From Betaproteobacteria bacterium (lineage in GTDB: Bacteria > Pseudomonadota > Gammaproteobacteria > Burkholderiales > SG8-39): a DNA stretch of 19,581 nucleotides. The stretch covers positions 1 to 19,581 of the forward strand of contig SHXF01000079.1 of the NCBI GenBank assembly GCA_009693435.1. The letters are read 5' to 3'. The position numbers and the translations under genes are program-made. Below the pieces are notes generated by a model. It ran no database searches. It was not told the origin of the DNA and saw only the letters and a list, made by a program, of their open reading frames with translations. Positions 1 through 8,114 of this stretch are shown here, piece after piece (the first letter of the stretch is position 1; every line of letters begins with the position of its first letter).

Positions 1-2
1 TG

Positions 3-30
3 AAGGTAGAAAAAGCAGAGAAATCGTCAA
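3..30 (-). promoter_or_regulatory. Tentative promoter downstream of fabG (possible acpP promoter)
   Basis: On the minus strand TTGACG (25-30) resembles a -35 box. TACCTT (3-8), 16 nt further on, is a poor -10 box. In related clusters acpP follows fabG after a gap of one to two hundred bases and often has its own promoter, so the location is plausible. The window ends too early to see any acpP start. The rest of the 143-nt stretch after fabG shows no terminator. Confidence 0.2.
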
Positions 31-143
31 ATAAACGGTCGGTAGCGAGTAATTTCATGCCTATCGCATATTTCATTCCGCAGTGGAGTGAATCACCTCT
101 GTGCTCAAATGCCAACTGCTAAAATTGAAAAAATCACAGCCTC

Positions 144-884
144 TCAGCTCATATACATGCCGCCATTCACGTGAATGGTGGTGCCTGTTATGTAGGCCGC
201 GCCAGTCGAGGCAAGGAATAATACGGCGGCGGCAACGTCATCGGGCGTCCCCAGTCTTCCCAGGGGAATCTGTGCGAGCAGTGCCCCGCGCTGGGCCTCG
301 GACAAGCCGCGTGTCATGTCGGTATCGATGAAGCCCGGCGCAATGCAATTGACAGTGATATTCCGGCTGCCGATCTCTCGTGCGAGAGCCCGGCTCATTC
401 CAGCTACACCCGCTTTTGCTGCTGCATAGTTTATTTGCCCCGCATTGCCGCTGGATGCGATTACCGACGTAATGTTAATGATGCGCCCTCGCTTCGCCTT
501 CATCATTCCACGCAATACCGCCTTCGACAGACGAAACACCGATTTCAGATTCGTGTCGATCACCGCATCCCACTCCTGGTCCTTCATTCGCGCGGCGAGA
601 TTGTCCTGGGTAATACCCGCATTGTTTACGAGAATGGAGACGTGCCCCGATGATTGTTCAATCTCTCCGATGAGCGATGCAATCCCCGACGGGTCTTTCA
701 CGTCCAGAATTGCGCCGCGCCCTTTGGCCCCTGCATCGATAAGGTACTTGTCGATCTCGGAAGCGCCTGCTGCGGTAGTGGCAGTGCCAACCACGGTCGC
801 ATTACGGGCGCAAAGCGCGAGCGCGATCGCTCTGCCGATACCCCTTGTGGCACCCGTCACCAGCACCACCTCATCCTGCAGCAT
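144..884 (-). CDS. fabG: 3-oxoacyl-[acyl-carrier-protein] reductase FabG
   Basis: This enzyme makes the NADPH-dependent reduction of 3-oxoacyl-ACP to 3-hydroxyacyl-ACP in the cytosolic type II fatty acid cycle. The 246-aa product is a full-length short-chain dehydrogenase. The nucleotide-binding motif TGATRGIGRA lies at residues 10-19 and NNAG at 87-90. The catalytic set is N112, S140, Y153 and K157 (YxxxK). The C-terminal part has PGFIDTDM and ends GGMYMS, as FabG proteins do. The ATG at 882-884 lies 6 nt after the fabD stop, and an AGGAG overlapping that stop serves as ribosome binding site, so the two genes are probably translated together. It is the last complete gene of the fab cluster here. 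The position inside the cluster separates it from other SDR enzymes. Confidence 0.96.
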   Translation of the reverse strand: MLQDEVVLVTGATRGIGRAIALALCARNATVVGTATTAAGASEIDKYLIDAGAKGRGAILDVKDPSGIASLIGEIEQSSGHVSILVNNAGITQDNLAARMKDQEWDAVIDTNLKSVFRLSKAVLRGMMKAKRGRIINITSVIASSGNAGQINYAAAKAGVAGMSRALAREIGSRNITVNCIAPGFIDTDMTRGLSEAQRGALLAQIPLGRLGTPDDVAAAVLFLASTGAAYITGTTIHVNGGMYMS

Positions 885-890
885 GTCCGC

Positions 891-1823
891 CTATCTCCTG
901 AACAATTCCAAACCCTGCTCGAGCCCAGAGCGATCCGCTAGCGCCAGCCCGTGGAGGCTGTCGCATATGCGCTTTGCGAGAGGCGCGAGAACCCTTCCCG
1001 GCCCGCATTCGAATAGATGGGTCACCTCCATTGCCGCCATTTCCTGCACGCATTCAACCCAGCGAACCGGATGATCGGCCTGACGTACCAGAGCGTCGCA
1101 AAGCGACGACGGATCGTTGTGGCAACCAGCGTCGACGTTCTGGATGACAGGGATGCGCGGCGCTTTAACATCAATGCGTTCAAGCGCTTCCCTCAGACGA
1201 GTCGCCACCGGCGCCATCAGCGATGAATGAAACGGCGCGCTTACCGGAAGTCGTACGGCTCGCTTCGCGCCATTTTGTTTCAACGCGGCAACCGCACGTA
1301 GCACCGCACTGACGTCGCCTGCGATCACCACTTGGCCTGGCGAATTGAAATTTACCGCCTCCACCACTTCGCCTTCGGCCACGGCTGCGCACGTTTGACG
1401 AACAGTTTCATCATCGAGACCGAGAATCGCGGCCATCGCACCCCGGCCTGGGGGCACAGCCTCCTGCATTGACTGGCCACGCAGACGTACTAGCGGCAGG
1501 CAATCGGCAAGTGAAATCGATCCTGCGACCACAAGCGCCGCATATTCGCCGAGGCTGTGGCCGGCCACCACGACAGGCTCCATGCCGCCCAGTTCCTCCC
1601 ATGCCCGATAACATGCGACGCCTGCGGTCACCATGACCGGCTGGGTATTTATCGTCAGATTCAGAGCATCGATCGGTCCCTCTGAAATCAGCTTCGCGAC
1701 GTCAACGCCAAGCACATCCGAGGCTTCTGCCAACGTATTGCGTATCGCCGGAATGTCCCCGTATCCCGACATCATGCCGACCGATTGCGATCCTTGGCCA
1801 GGAAAGGCCATTGCAAGCTTCAC
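891..1823 (-). CDS. fabD: Malonyl-CoA:ACP transacylase FabD
   Basis: FabD moves the malonyl group from CoA to ACP and so supplies the elongation unit for fatty acid synthesis. The reading frame is open further upstream, to 1922, which would overlap fabH. I chose the GTG at 1821-1823 because the protein then begins VKLAMAFPGQGSQ like known FabD proteins, is 310 aa long (about 309 in E. coli), and has GGAG at 1833-1836, 9 nt ahead. The nucleophile is S90 in GHSLGE. R115 should bind the malonyl carboxylate, and H199 in SAPFHS completes the catalytic pair. The gene lies 76 nt after fabH and 6 nt before fabG. Confidence 0.95.
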   Translation of the reverse strand: MKLAMAFPGQGSQSVGMMSGYGDIPAIRNTLAEASDVLGVDVAKLISEGPIDALNLTINTQPVMVTAGVACYRAWEELGGMEPVVVAGHSLGEYAALVVAGSISLADCLPLVRLRGQSMQEAVPPGRGAMAAILGLDDETVRQTCAAVAEGEVVEAVNFNSPGQVVIAGDVSAVLRAVAALKQNGAKRAVRLPVSAPFHSSLMAPVATRLREALERIDVKAPRIPVIQNVDAGCHNDPSSLCDALVRQADHPVRWVECVQEMAAMEVTHLFECGPGRVLAPLAKRICDSLHGLALADRSGLEQGLELFRR

Positions 1824-1899
1824 TTGAAATTGCTCCGGAAATAAGTCCTGTACTCTGAATGTGCCCGAACGGCCCCGGTCTGCGACAACGTGGCGGACG

Positions 1900-2859
1900 T
1901 CACATTTGCACCAGCGAAGCACCCCAGGTAAACCCGCCTCCGACCCCCTGAAGCATCACCGTGTGACCGCTCTTGATACGCCCGTCGCGCACCGCAAGGT
2001 CCAGGGCGAGAGGGACTGAGGCAGCTGAAGTATTGCCGTGCCGGTCAACGGTAATAACAACATTTTCCAGCGGCATGCCTAATCTCTTCGCGGTCGCTTC
2101 GAGGATGCGCACGTTCGCCTGATGTGGTATCAGCCAGTCAACGTCGGATATTGAACGATCGCATTTCGCAAGCAGTTCGCGCGCCACCTCGTCGAGCACC
2201 CTGACGGCAAACCTGAAGACCGCCTGCCCGTCCATCTGCAGGAATGGCGACCCGACTATCTTGCCCCCGCAAACGTTTCCGGGAACAGACAGCAGGTCGG
2301 CGTAGGTACCATCGGAATGCAAAATACTGGCAAGAATTCCAGGACTGGAATCGGCACGTAGCACCACCGCACCTGCCCCATCGCCGAACAGTACGGCGGT
2401 GCCTCTGTCTTTCCAGTCCAGTATCCGCGAAAACACTTCCGCCCCGATCACCAACGCACACCGGTACTGGCCGGATCGTATGAACTGGTCCGCTGTGGCA
2501 AGCGCAAACACAAAGCCGCTGCACACTGCCTGCACGTCAAACGCCGGGCAGTTCTTGATTCCCAACTTGGCCTGAACCAGACAGGCGGTGCTGGGGAATA
2601 CAAAATCAGGCGTGGACGTGGCCACCAGTATCAGGTCGATTTGCGACGGGCCGATCGCTGCCGCACTGATCGCCGCCCTCGCAGCCTCGGCAGCGAGATC
2701 ACTGCTGGTCTGCCCGGGTTCCGCGATATGTCTCTGCCGGATGCCCGTACGCGAGCGAATCCATTCGTCCGACGTGTCCATGCGCTTTGCGAGGTCGTCG
2801 TTTGTAACAAGATTCACGGGGAGAGCGCTACCCGTTCCAATCACCCGGGAAAAACTCAT
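1900..2859 (-). CDS. fabH: 3-oxoacyl-[acyl-carrier-protein] synthase III FabH
   Basis: FabH condenses acetyl-CoA with malonyl-ACP and starts each fatty acid chain. The 319-aa product has the usual length and a conserved N-terminus with [13 protein letters not shown] at 28-40. The active-site triad is Cys113 (AVCSGF), His246 (IPHQAN) and Asn276 (HGNTSAAS), matching the Cys-His-Asn set of KAS III. The C-terminal [12 protein letters not shown] is typical. Its ATG (2857-2859) overlaps the plsX stop by 4 nt (ATGA), which points to translational coupling. Chain-initiating KAS III is favoured over other thiolase-fold enzymes by both motif set and gene order. Confidence 0.96.
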   Translation of the reverse strand: MSFSRVIGTGSALPVNLVTNDDLAKRMDTSDEWIRSRTGIRQRHIAEPGQTSSDLAAEAARAAISAAAIGPSQIDLILVATSTPDFVFPSTACLVQAKLGIKNCPAFDVQAVCSGFVFALATADQFIRSGQYRCALVIGAEVFSRILDWKDRGTAVLFGDGAGAVVLRADSSPGILASILHSDGTYADLLSVPGNVCGGKIVGSPFLQMDGQAVFRFAVRVLDEVARELLAKCDRSISDVDWLIPHQANVRILEATAKRLGMPLENVVITVDRHGNTSAASVPLALDLAVRDGRIKSGHTVMLQGVGGGFTWGASLVQM

Positions 2860-3866
2860 CCTGCCATCGCCGGCGACAACCGCTGGGTAATCCGCTCCAG
2901 CACATTATTCTGAACTTCTTCCAATCCCCGCCCGAGAGCCCTCTCAAACGCAAATATGTCGGCTGATCCATGACTCTTGATGACGATGCCACGCAGGCCC
3001 AGAAGGCTGGCACCATTATAGACTCGCGGATCGACGCGTCCCTTGAAGGCTGTCAGCACAGGTCGGGCGAGGAGCGCGACGAGGCGAGTCAGCACATTGC
3101 GCGTAAATTCCTCTCGCAGGCATGCAGCGAGCATCTGCGCCAGTCCTTCCGCACTCTTCAATGCCACATTGCCTACAAACCCGTCGCAAACGACCACATC
3201 CGTCACCCCGGTAAATATTTCGTTACCCTCAACATTTCCGATGAAGTTAAGGTCACTGCTCCGCAGCAATTCTGCCGCCTGCTTCACGACTTCGTTGCCC
3301 TTGATGGCTTCTTCTCCAATATTCAGAAGACCGACCGTGGGTCGGTCCTTGTGCTCGACGGCAGCCACCAGCGACGATCCCATGATGGCGAATTGCAACA
3401 AATGGTCGGGCCCGCAATCGACGTTTGCCCCCAGATCAAGCACGTAAGTACGGCCGCCCAGGCTCGGCAGGATGGTGCATATTGCAGGGCGGTCAATTCC
3501 TGGCAGCCTTTTCAGGACAAATCGTGAGATGGCCATCAGCGCGCCTGTGTTTCCGGCACTCACCGCGGCATGTGCATCTCCGCGCTTGACCAGATCGACG
3601 GCAACTCGCATTGACGAATTCTTCTTCCCGCGCAACGCAATCGCCGGTGATTCATCCATAGCCACCACTTCGCTCGCATGGCAAAGCTGCAATCTTGGAC
3701 CGACCTCTGCGCGGTGAGTCTCCAGCTCGGCTTCGATCAGATCACGCAGTCCGACTAGCACGACACTTACGTCATGGTGCGTACCCAGAAAACCAAGCGC
3801 TGCAGGCACGGTCACTTGAGGACCATGATCGCCGCCCATGCAATCTATCGCTATTGTGATATCCAC
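2856..3866 (-). CDS. plsX: Phosphate acyltransferase PlsX
   Basis: PlsX converts acyl-ACP to acyl-phosphate, the acyl donor used by PlsY for glycerol-3-phosphate, and so links fatty acid and phospholipid synthesis. The 336-aa product opens [14 protein letters not shown], the PlsX signature, with MGGDHGP at 10-16. Later it carries [23 protein letters not shown] and a C-terminal region with GASLLGLRG. The start is GTG (3864-3866): no ATG lies before the signature, and the frame fits the family only from here. A weak G-rich ribosome binding site lies about 12 nt upstream. It follows rpmF by 57 nt and overlaps fabH by 4 nt. Confidence 0.95.
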   Translation of the reverse strand: MDITIAIDCMGGDHGPQVTVPAALGFLGTHHDVSVVLVGLRDLIEAELETHRAEVGPRLQLCHASEVVAMDESPAIALRGKKNSSMRVAVDLVKRGDAHAAVSAGNTGALMAISRFVLKRLPGIDRPAICTILPSLGGRTYVLDLGANVDCGPDHLLQFAIMGSSLVAAVEHKDRPTVGLLNIGEEAIKGNEVVKQAAELLRSSDLNFIGNVEGNEIFTGVTDVVVCDGFVGNVALKSAEGLAQMLAACLREEFTRNVLTRLVALLARPVLTAFKGRVDPRVYNGASLLGLRGIVIKSHGSADIFAFERALGRGLEEVQNNVLERITQRLSPAMAG

Positions 3867-3923
3867 TTGCGGCGGCTTTCCCCTTCAAGACGGGCGACCG
3901 TCCGTCTCGTAGTTGCGGAGGAG

Positions 3924-4103
3924 CTATTCGCCCTTCGTCTTGACGACTTTCTTGCCCCGGTAATAACCACTCGGGCTCACATGGTGGCGCAAGTGCACCT
4001 CTCCGGTCGTAGGCTCAACCGCCATTGGGGGATTGGTAAGAAAATCATGCGCTCGATGCATTCCGCGCTTCGATGGGGATTTCTTGTTCTGCTGTACAGC
4101 CAT
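3924..4103 (-). CDS. rpmF: 50S ribosomal protein L32
   Basis: This is a small basic ribosomal protein of 59 aa when started at the second of two in-frame ATG codons. It begins [20 protein letters not shown], a typical proteobacterial L32. It has no cysteines, so it is the zinc-independent form. The ATG at 4107-4109 would add two residues but sits 1 nt from the GAGGAG ribosome binding site. The ATG at 4101-4103 has a 7-nt spacing and is therefore preferred. The position between yceD and plsX is the conserved one and couples ribosome supply with lipid synthesis genes. Confidence 0.95.
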   Translation of the reverse strand: MAVQQNKKSPSKRGMHRAHDFLTNPPMAVEPTTGEVHLRHHVSPSGYYRGKKVVKTKGE

Positions 4104-4160
4104 GGCCATGCTCCTCGATGACTTTAATGCGCATTATTGCGCGTCTTGAAACATAAATAC

Positions 4161-4646
4161 TCACGATCCGCGCTTCAGTCCGGCGAGCGCACCAAACGGC
4201 AACTCTCGAGCTGCCTGCGGCAAAATTGTCGTCACACTTGGAGTGCAGGACTGGTGGCTCGGCACCATGGGTAGCGCCAGCATGATTTCATCTTCCAACA
4301 AATGCGCCACACACATCTCGCGATCCGCTACAACCCGATCCACTTCATCTTCTGCTTCTGCGATACTCCTGAAATCCTCGCACAGTTCCAGTTCTGTATC
4401 TATCAGTATGGGGAAATCAAGTTCCCGAAGACATCGTTGACAAATCAATTCAATCTCGCCCGTCAGTTTGAGCCTGAGACACGGCCGGCCCTGATCATTT
4501 GTTGCACCGCGCAACCAAAACTGCAGGCGGCAAGCTCGGCAACCAAGGCCAAGCAAACGCGCGAAGTGGTCTAATCCGGCCTCACCCCGCTGTTCGTGCC
4601 CACCGCGGGCAAACGGAATTCCATCGATGATTCCCAATTGCGACAT
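4161..4646 (-). CDS. yceD: YceD/DUF177 family protein (23S rRNA accumulation)
   Basis: This is a DUF177 protein of 161 aa. The family is implicated in 23S rRNA accumulation, and its gene is nearly always next to rpmF. Visible family marks are CQRC at 69-72, EDEIMLALPMVPSH at about 118-131, and a C-terminal end LAGLKRGS like the LASLKR end of the E. coli protein. A second CxxC pair (C36, C39) is also present, so zinc binding by four cysteines is possible but is only my inference. The N-terminal IDGIPFAR segment resembles other betaproteobacterial members, which supports the ATG at 4644-4646. No ribosome binding site precedes that ATG, and a predicted promoter lies directly upstream. Confidence 0.88.
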   Translation of the reverse strand: MSQLGIIDGIPFARGGHEQRGEAGLDHFARLLGLGCRACRLQFWLRGATNDQGRPCLRLKLTGEIELICQRCLRELDFPILIDTELELCEDFRSIAEAEDEVDRVVADREMCVAHLLEDEIMLALPMVPSHQSCTPSVTTILPQAARELPFGALAGLKRGS

Positions 4647-4654
4647 AACCGAAC

Positions 4655-4683
4655 ATACTAGTATACTTGTTCCTTAATGTCAA
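4655..4683 (-). promoter_or_regulatory. Sigma70-type promoter for the yceD-rpmF-plsX-fab cluster
   Basis: On the minus strand a perfect TTGACA (4678-4683) is followed after exactly 17 nt by TAGTAT (4655-4660), which matches four of six consensus -10 bases. The predicted transcription start is near 4648, only 0-2 nt before the yceD start codon. This is one of the two best promoter matches in the window, and it faces the whole ribosome/lipid gene cluster. Confidence 0.7.
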
Positions 4684-4807
4684 AATAAGTCCAAGTTGTT
4701 CAAAGTCTTACCGCACTTTCGCCCATCGGGACAAGCCACCGCGAATTTCCGATTCCTGCCGCCATATGCTTATTTGGTACATCTGATGCGCAGTCCTTGG
4801 AGGGTAC

Positions 4808-5428
4808 TTGAAGACACATGAAAATGTCACCCAGCCGTTTTCACCTCCCACCCGCCGCCTGGTCCTTGCCTCGACATCCCCCTACCGCAAGGCGCTCCTC
4901 GAGCGGCTGGGACTGCCGTTCGATACCTTCAACTCGAAGGTCGACGAAGGCCGGTTGCCTGGCGAACCGCCTTCCGCGATGGCGTACCGACTTGCCGAAA
5001 CAAAGGCGCGCGCCGCTACGGGACAGTTTCCGGATTCGCTCATCATCGGCTCTGATCAGGTAGCCGAATCCGGAGGGCAGATATTCGGCAAGCCCGGCAA
5101 CTTTGAAAATGCCAAAGCGCAACTGCTCGGATTGTCAGAGCGCGTAGCCGTGTTCCACAATGGACTCTGCGTAATTGATGCAAGAAACGGGACGGCTCGC
5201 ACGCTCGTCATTCCGGTTCATGTGCATTTCCGTCGACTGGATGAATCCGGAATAGTGCGCTACCTCCAGCGGGAAATGCCATACGATTGTGCAGGCAGCG
5301 CAAAAAGTGAAGGACTGGGGATTGCATTAATCGCAAAAATATGTGGAGACGACCCCACGGCACTTATCGGGCTACCACTCATTGCCCTAGTGGACCTGCT
5401 AGGAGAATCTGGCGTCGATGTTCTCTGA
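4808..5428 (+). CDS. yceF: Maf-family nucleotide pyrophosphatase, YceF type
   Basis: The product (206 aa) is a Maf/HAM1-fold nucleoside triphosphate pyrophosphatase, probably acting on m7GTP as YceF does, and sanitises modified nucleotides. The phosphate-binding motif STSPYR is at 22-27 and GSDQV at 81-85. CAGSAKSEG at 161-169 carries K166 and E168. SP-Y-R and CAGS are typical of the YceF subgroup, whereas YhdE-type Maf proteins differ there. The start is TTG (4808-4810) behind GGAGGG at 4799-4804. A stop at 4784 rules out any earlier start, and no ATG occurs before the motif. The gene diverges from yceD, its partner in E. coli, and overlaps the next gene by 11 nt. Confidence 0.92.
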   Translation: MKTHENVTQPFSPPTRRLVLASTSPYRKALLERLGLPFDTFNSKVDEGRLPGEPPSAMAYRLAETKARAATGQFPDSLIIGSDQVAESGGQIFGKPGNFENAKAQLLGLSERVAVFHNGLCVIDARNGTARTLVIPVHVHFRRLDESGIVRYLQREMPYDCAGSAKSEGLGIALIAKICGDDPTALIGLPLIALVDLLGESGVDVL

Positions 5429-6137
5429 GGGACGGGTCGGCGCCCTATACCTGATTCCAACGCCTCTTGGAGATATCCCGGCGGAGGCAGTGCTCTCGCG
5501 CGAAGCCATTGGGACCGTGCGCATGCTGGATTACTTCATTGCAGAAAATCCGAAGACCGCACGGGCATTTCTGAAAAAGACCGGATCGGCACAACCAATT
5601 CAGTCCATCACGATCAATCGGCTTGATCACAATACGCCCCGCGCTGCAATTGAAGAAATGCTGGCGCCTCTGCTTGCAGGGCGCGATGCCGGCTTGGTGT
5701 CCGAAGTCGGTTGTCCAGGCGTCGCAGACCCGGGAGCGCCTCTGGTGAGGCGGGCCCATCAGAGAGCAATCAAAGTCGTGCCTCTCTCGGGGCCCTCCTC
5801 CATTATGCTCGCGCTGATGGCCTCGGGTCTGAACGGGCAGCAATTTGCCTTTCATGGCTATCTCCCCGTCGATGAGAAAGCGCTCTCCAAAGCAATCCAG
5901 ACTCTGGAGCAGGAGTCCCGTACCAGGAATCAGACCCAGATTTTCATAGAGACGCCGTATCGCAACGACCGCACACTACGGATTGCGCTTCGTACGCTCT
6001 CTCCCGGGACCTGGTTGACCACCGCGGTCGATCTCACATTACCGACCGAAGAAATCCGCAGCAAGCCGGTCCGCGAGTGGGGCGCGGAAACGCCTCTCAA
6101 AGACCGCCCGTGCGTTTTCCTGTTTCACGCGGAATGA
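5418..6137 (+). CDS. RsmI-like SAM-dependent methyltransferase (tetrapyrrole methylase fold)
   Basis: The 239-aa product belongs to the tetrapyrrole (corrin/porphyrin) methylase fold that includes RsmI, the 16S rRNA C1402 2'-O-methyltransferase. Visible marks are YLIPTPLGDI at 11-20, SEVGCPGVADPGAP at 95-108 (a SAM-site loop in RsmI) and PLSGPSS at 122-128. It is shorter than RsmI (about 285 aa) and the usual AAEDTR segment reads IAENPKT here, so it is probably a paralogue with its own substrate. The ATG (5418-5420) overlaps the end of yceF by 11 nt, and AGGAG at 5401-5405 may serve it, so the two genes form one transcript. Its stop codon abuts that of convergent sppA with no spacer. Confidence 0.8.
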   Translation: MFSEGRVGALYLIPTPLGDIPAEAVLSREAIGTVRMLDYFIAENPKTARAFLKKTGSAQPIQSITINRLDHNTPRAAIEEMLAPLLAGRDAGLVSEVGCPGVADPGAPLVRRAHQRAIKVVPLSGPSSIMLALMASGLNGQQFAFHGYLPVDEKALSKAIQTLEQESRTRNQTQIFIETPYRNDRTLRIALRTLSPGTWLTTAVDLTLPTEEIRSKPVREWGAETPLKDRPCVFLFHAE

Positions 6138-7088
6138 TCAACGGATAGAGAACGATTCACGCATCGTAAGTTGCGCAAGAGCGCGTGCCATCGTCGCTCC
6201 AAAACGCTTTGCGAAACGCTCAGCAATGTTTTCCTTCTGGCTGTAGTCGACAATATCTTCTGCCTTAATGACTTCACGAGCCACGAATTCAACGGTGCCG
6301 TAACCGTCGGTCAAGCCCAGTTCTATGCTTTTCGCGCCCGTCCAGAACAGTCCGGAAAAAATTTCTGGACTTTCTTTGAGGCGCTTGCCCCTACCTTTCT
6401 TGACGACATCGATGAACTGCTGATGGATATCGTCGAGCAGCGTCTGGGCGTGCTGCCTGTGTTTATCATTTGGCGGAGAGAACGGATCCATAAATGCCTT
6501 GTTTTCGCCTGAGGTGAGAACCCGCCGTTCCACCCCCAGTTTTTCCATGGTCCCAGTGAATCCCCACCCGTCCATCAGCACCCCAATCGAACCGACGATA
6601 CTCGCCTTGTTCACATAGATGCGGTCCGTCGCGGCGGCTACGTAGTAACCGCCGGACGCACAGATATCCTCGACAACGGTGTATATCGGAATGTCGGGAT
6701 AGATCCCACGCAGCCGGCGAATTTCATCGTAAATGATGCCTGACTGAACCGGGCTGCCACCGGGCGAATTGACTCGGAGAATTATGCCCTGGGTATTCTT
6801 GTCCTTGAACGCGCTCTGAAGCGCTGCATTGATGCGTTCGGCATTGGCGTCGCCTTTCGACTCGATCACGCCTACCAGGTCCACGAGCGAGGTGTGTCGC
6901 CCACCGCCTCCTAGCGATTCCGCCCCGCCGGACCAATCGAATGCCGCGACGATGATGAAGGTTATATAACCGAAGGTCAGAAGCTTGAAGAATATTCCCC
7001 AGCGCCGCGAACGCCGCTGCTCCTTCAATGCCGCCGTGGCGAGTTGCTCGATTACTTGCCGTTCCCAGTTGCCGCCACTTTCAGCCAT
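6138..7088 (-). CDS. sppA: Signal peptide peptidase SppA (S49 family)
   Basis: This is a membrane-anchored S49 serine protease that breaks down cleaved signal peptides. The 316-aa product has a cytoplasmic N-terminal stretch, one membrane helix at about 31-50 and a single S49 domain, so it is the short SppA form and not the tandem E. coli type. The nucleophile is Ser145 in CASGGYY and the base is probably Lys197 in SGENKAFMDPF, matching the Ser147/Lys199 pair of B. subtilis SppA. VNSPGG at 106-111 is the usual oxyanion-region loop. I prefer the ATG at 7086-7088, with AAGGA 8 nt ahead; an ATG at 7095-7097 in the same frame is possible but AAGG touches it. It overlaps the Rieske gene by 8 nt and ends immediately next to the convergent methyltransferase gene. 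Confidence 0.92.
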   Translation of the reverse strand: MAESGGNWERQVIEQLATAALKEQRRSRRWGIFFKLLTFGYITFIIVAAFDWSGGAESLGGGGRHTSLVDLVGVIESKGDANAERINAALQSAFKDKNTQGIILRVNSPGGSPVQSGIIYDEIRRLRGIYPDIPIYTVVEDICASGGYYVAAATDRIYVNKASIVGSIGVLMDGWGFTGTMEKLGVERRVLTSGENKAFMDPFSPPNDKHRQHAQTLLDDIHQQFIDVVKKGRGKRLKESPEIFSGLFWTGAKSIELGLTDGYGTVEFVAREVIKAEDIVDYSQKENIAERFAKRFGATMARALAQLTMRESFSIR

Positions 7089-7437
7089 ACCTGCCATCCT
7101 TCAACCAGATTGTGCCATTGAGTTCGACGACGCTTATCGACTCGAGTCCGCGCCCGATACAAGGACCACCCATACACTGCCCGGATCCGGGAAGATACAC
7201 CGCTCCGTGAGTCGAGCATACCAAAACCAAACCCTCGTCATCGAAAAAGCACCCGCGATGCCAGTCCAGTTCCATCGGCCGATGTCCGCACCGGTTCAGG
7301 TAGGCATATACGTGACCGCCAAACCTGACTGCGAATGCGGCGTGCACTTTCCCATGCGCCGAAACTTCAAACCGTACGCCGGGACCGGAATCCATCAATT
7401 CCGTCGATTGGCAGACTAACCGTTCGCCATCAGCCAT
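7081..7437 (-). CDS. Small Rieske [2Fe-2S] protein
   Basis: The product is a 118-aa stand-alone Rieske domain. The cluster ligands are in Cys50-x-His52 and Cys74-x2-His77 (NRCGHRP and CSTHGA), followed by GPCIGR at 91-96. No oxygenase catalytic domain is attached, so it should be an electron-transfer partner in the cytosol with unknown partners. The frame is open to an ATG at 7465-7467. I chose the ATG at 7435-7437, which gives MADGERLVCQSTEL like related proteins and still overlaps the upstream HAD gene by 22 nt. The overlaps on both sides (8 nt with sppA) imply one tightly coupled transcript. Confidence 0.88.
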   Translation of the reverse strand: MADGERLVCQSTELMDSGPGVRFEVSAHGKVHAAFAVRFGGHVYAYLNRCGHRPMELDWHRGCFFDDEGLVLVCSTHGAVYLPGSGQCMGGPCIGRGLESISVVELNGTIWLKDGRYG

Positions 7438-8072
7438 TTGCCCAGTTCCGTAGTGTTGCTCAAACATGCCAGCGGACCCATTTGAATAAGACTTTCAAGC
7501 GGGTGCGCGCCATGGCTCACCGCCAATGCCGAGACTCCCGCGTTGGCTGCCATCCGAAGGTCGTGCGTCGTATCTCCTATCATCAGGGTGGCCGCCCTGC
7601 TTACGCCGAATATTTCCATCAATTCGAGAAGCATGTCGGGCGCAGGTTTAGGAGCGCATTGATCGGCGCAGCGCCATTCCGCGAAGTGGCGCTTAGTGCC
7701 AGTCGACTCGAGAGCGCGCTCAAGACCGGCGCGGCTCTTGCCCGTGGCGACGGCGAGAATATGGCCGCGCTGCGACAACTGATGCAGCATCGCTTCCGTC
7801 CCCGGAAACAGAGGAATGGATGCATCCAGGGAAAAAAAATGATGGCGGTACCGCTCCACCATATGCCGGTAGTCGGTGCGTGCCAGCCCCGGGGCGACAT
7901 GCGCGAGCGCGTCGCTCAGGCCCAGTCCGATTACGTGGCTCGCAGTTGCGGCATCGGGCGTCTCCAGCCCCAGGTCGCGGCAAGCCGCTTGGATACAGTG
8001 GACAATGGCTGAGGGAGAGTCCATGAGCGTGCCGTCCCAATCGAACACCAGCATCTCATAGCGCAGTGTCAT
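7416..8072 (-). CDS. gph: HAD-superfamily hydrolase, phosphoglycolate phosphatase-like
   Basis: This is a HAD phosphatase of 218 aa with an alpha-helical cap of the phosphoglycolate phosphatase/beta-phosphoglucomutase type. Motif I is DWDGT with nucleophile D11 and acid D13. Motif II is VATGKS, motif III the Lys in CAPKPAPDM, and motif IV IGDTTHDL. The likely role is removal of phosphate from 2-phosphoglycolate or a similar small substrate, but the exact substrate cannot be read from sequence. The frame is open to a GTG at 8106-8108. I chose the ATG at 8070-8072 because the protein then begins MTLRYEMLVFDWDG, the usual distance before motif I. It lies 42 nt after rluC. Confidence 0.87.
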   Translation of the reverse strand: MTLRYEMLVFDWDGTLMDSPSAIVHCIQAACRDLGLETPDAATASHVIGLGLSDALAHVAPGLARTDYRHMVERYRHHFFSLDASIPLFPGTEAMLHQLSQRGHILAVATGKSRAGLERALESTGTKRHFAEWRCADQCAPKPAPDMLLELMEIFGVSRAATLMIGDTTHDLRMAANAGVSALAVSHGAHPLESLIQMGPLACLSNTTELGKWLMANG

Positions 8073-8114
8073 TTCAGCTCGACGATCCGCAAGAAACAGG
8101 AAATTCACAATTCG

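Noticed and set aside
1..76. Minus-strand open frame from ATG at 74-76 running off the left edge, beginning MKYAIGMKLLATDR
   Set aside because: Only 25 codons are visible, it does not resemble AcpP, and the GAGGTGA upstream is 16 nt away. It may be chance or a leader segment.
2970..3527. 185-codon plus-strand frame antisense to plsX
   Set aside because: plsX is complete and conserved here. The antisense product resembles no family and lacks a proper start site.
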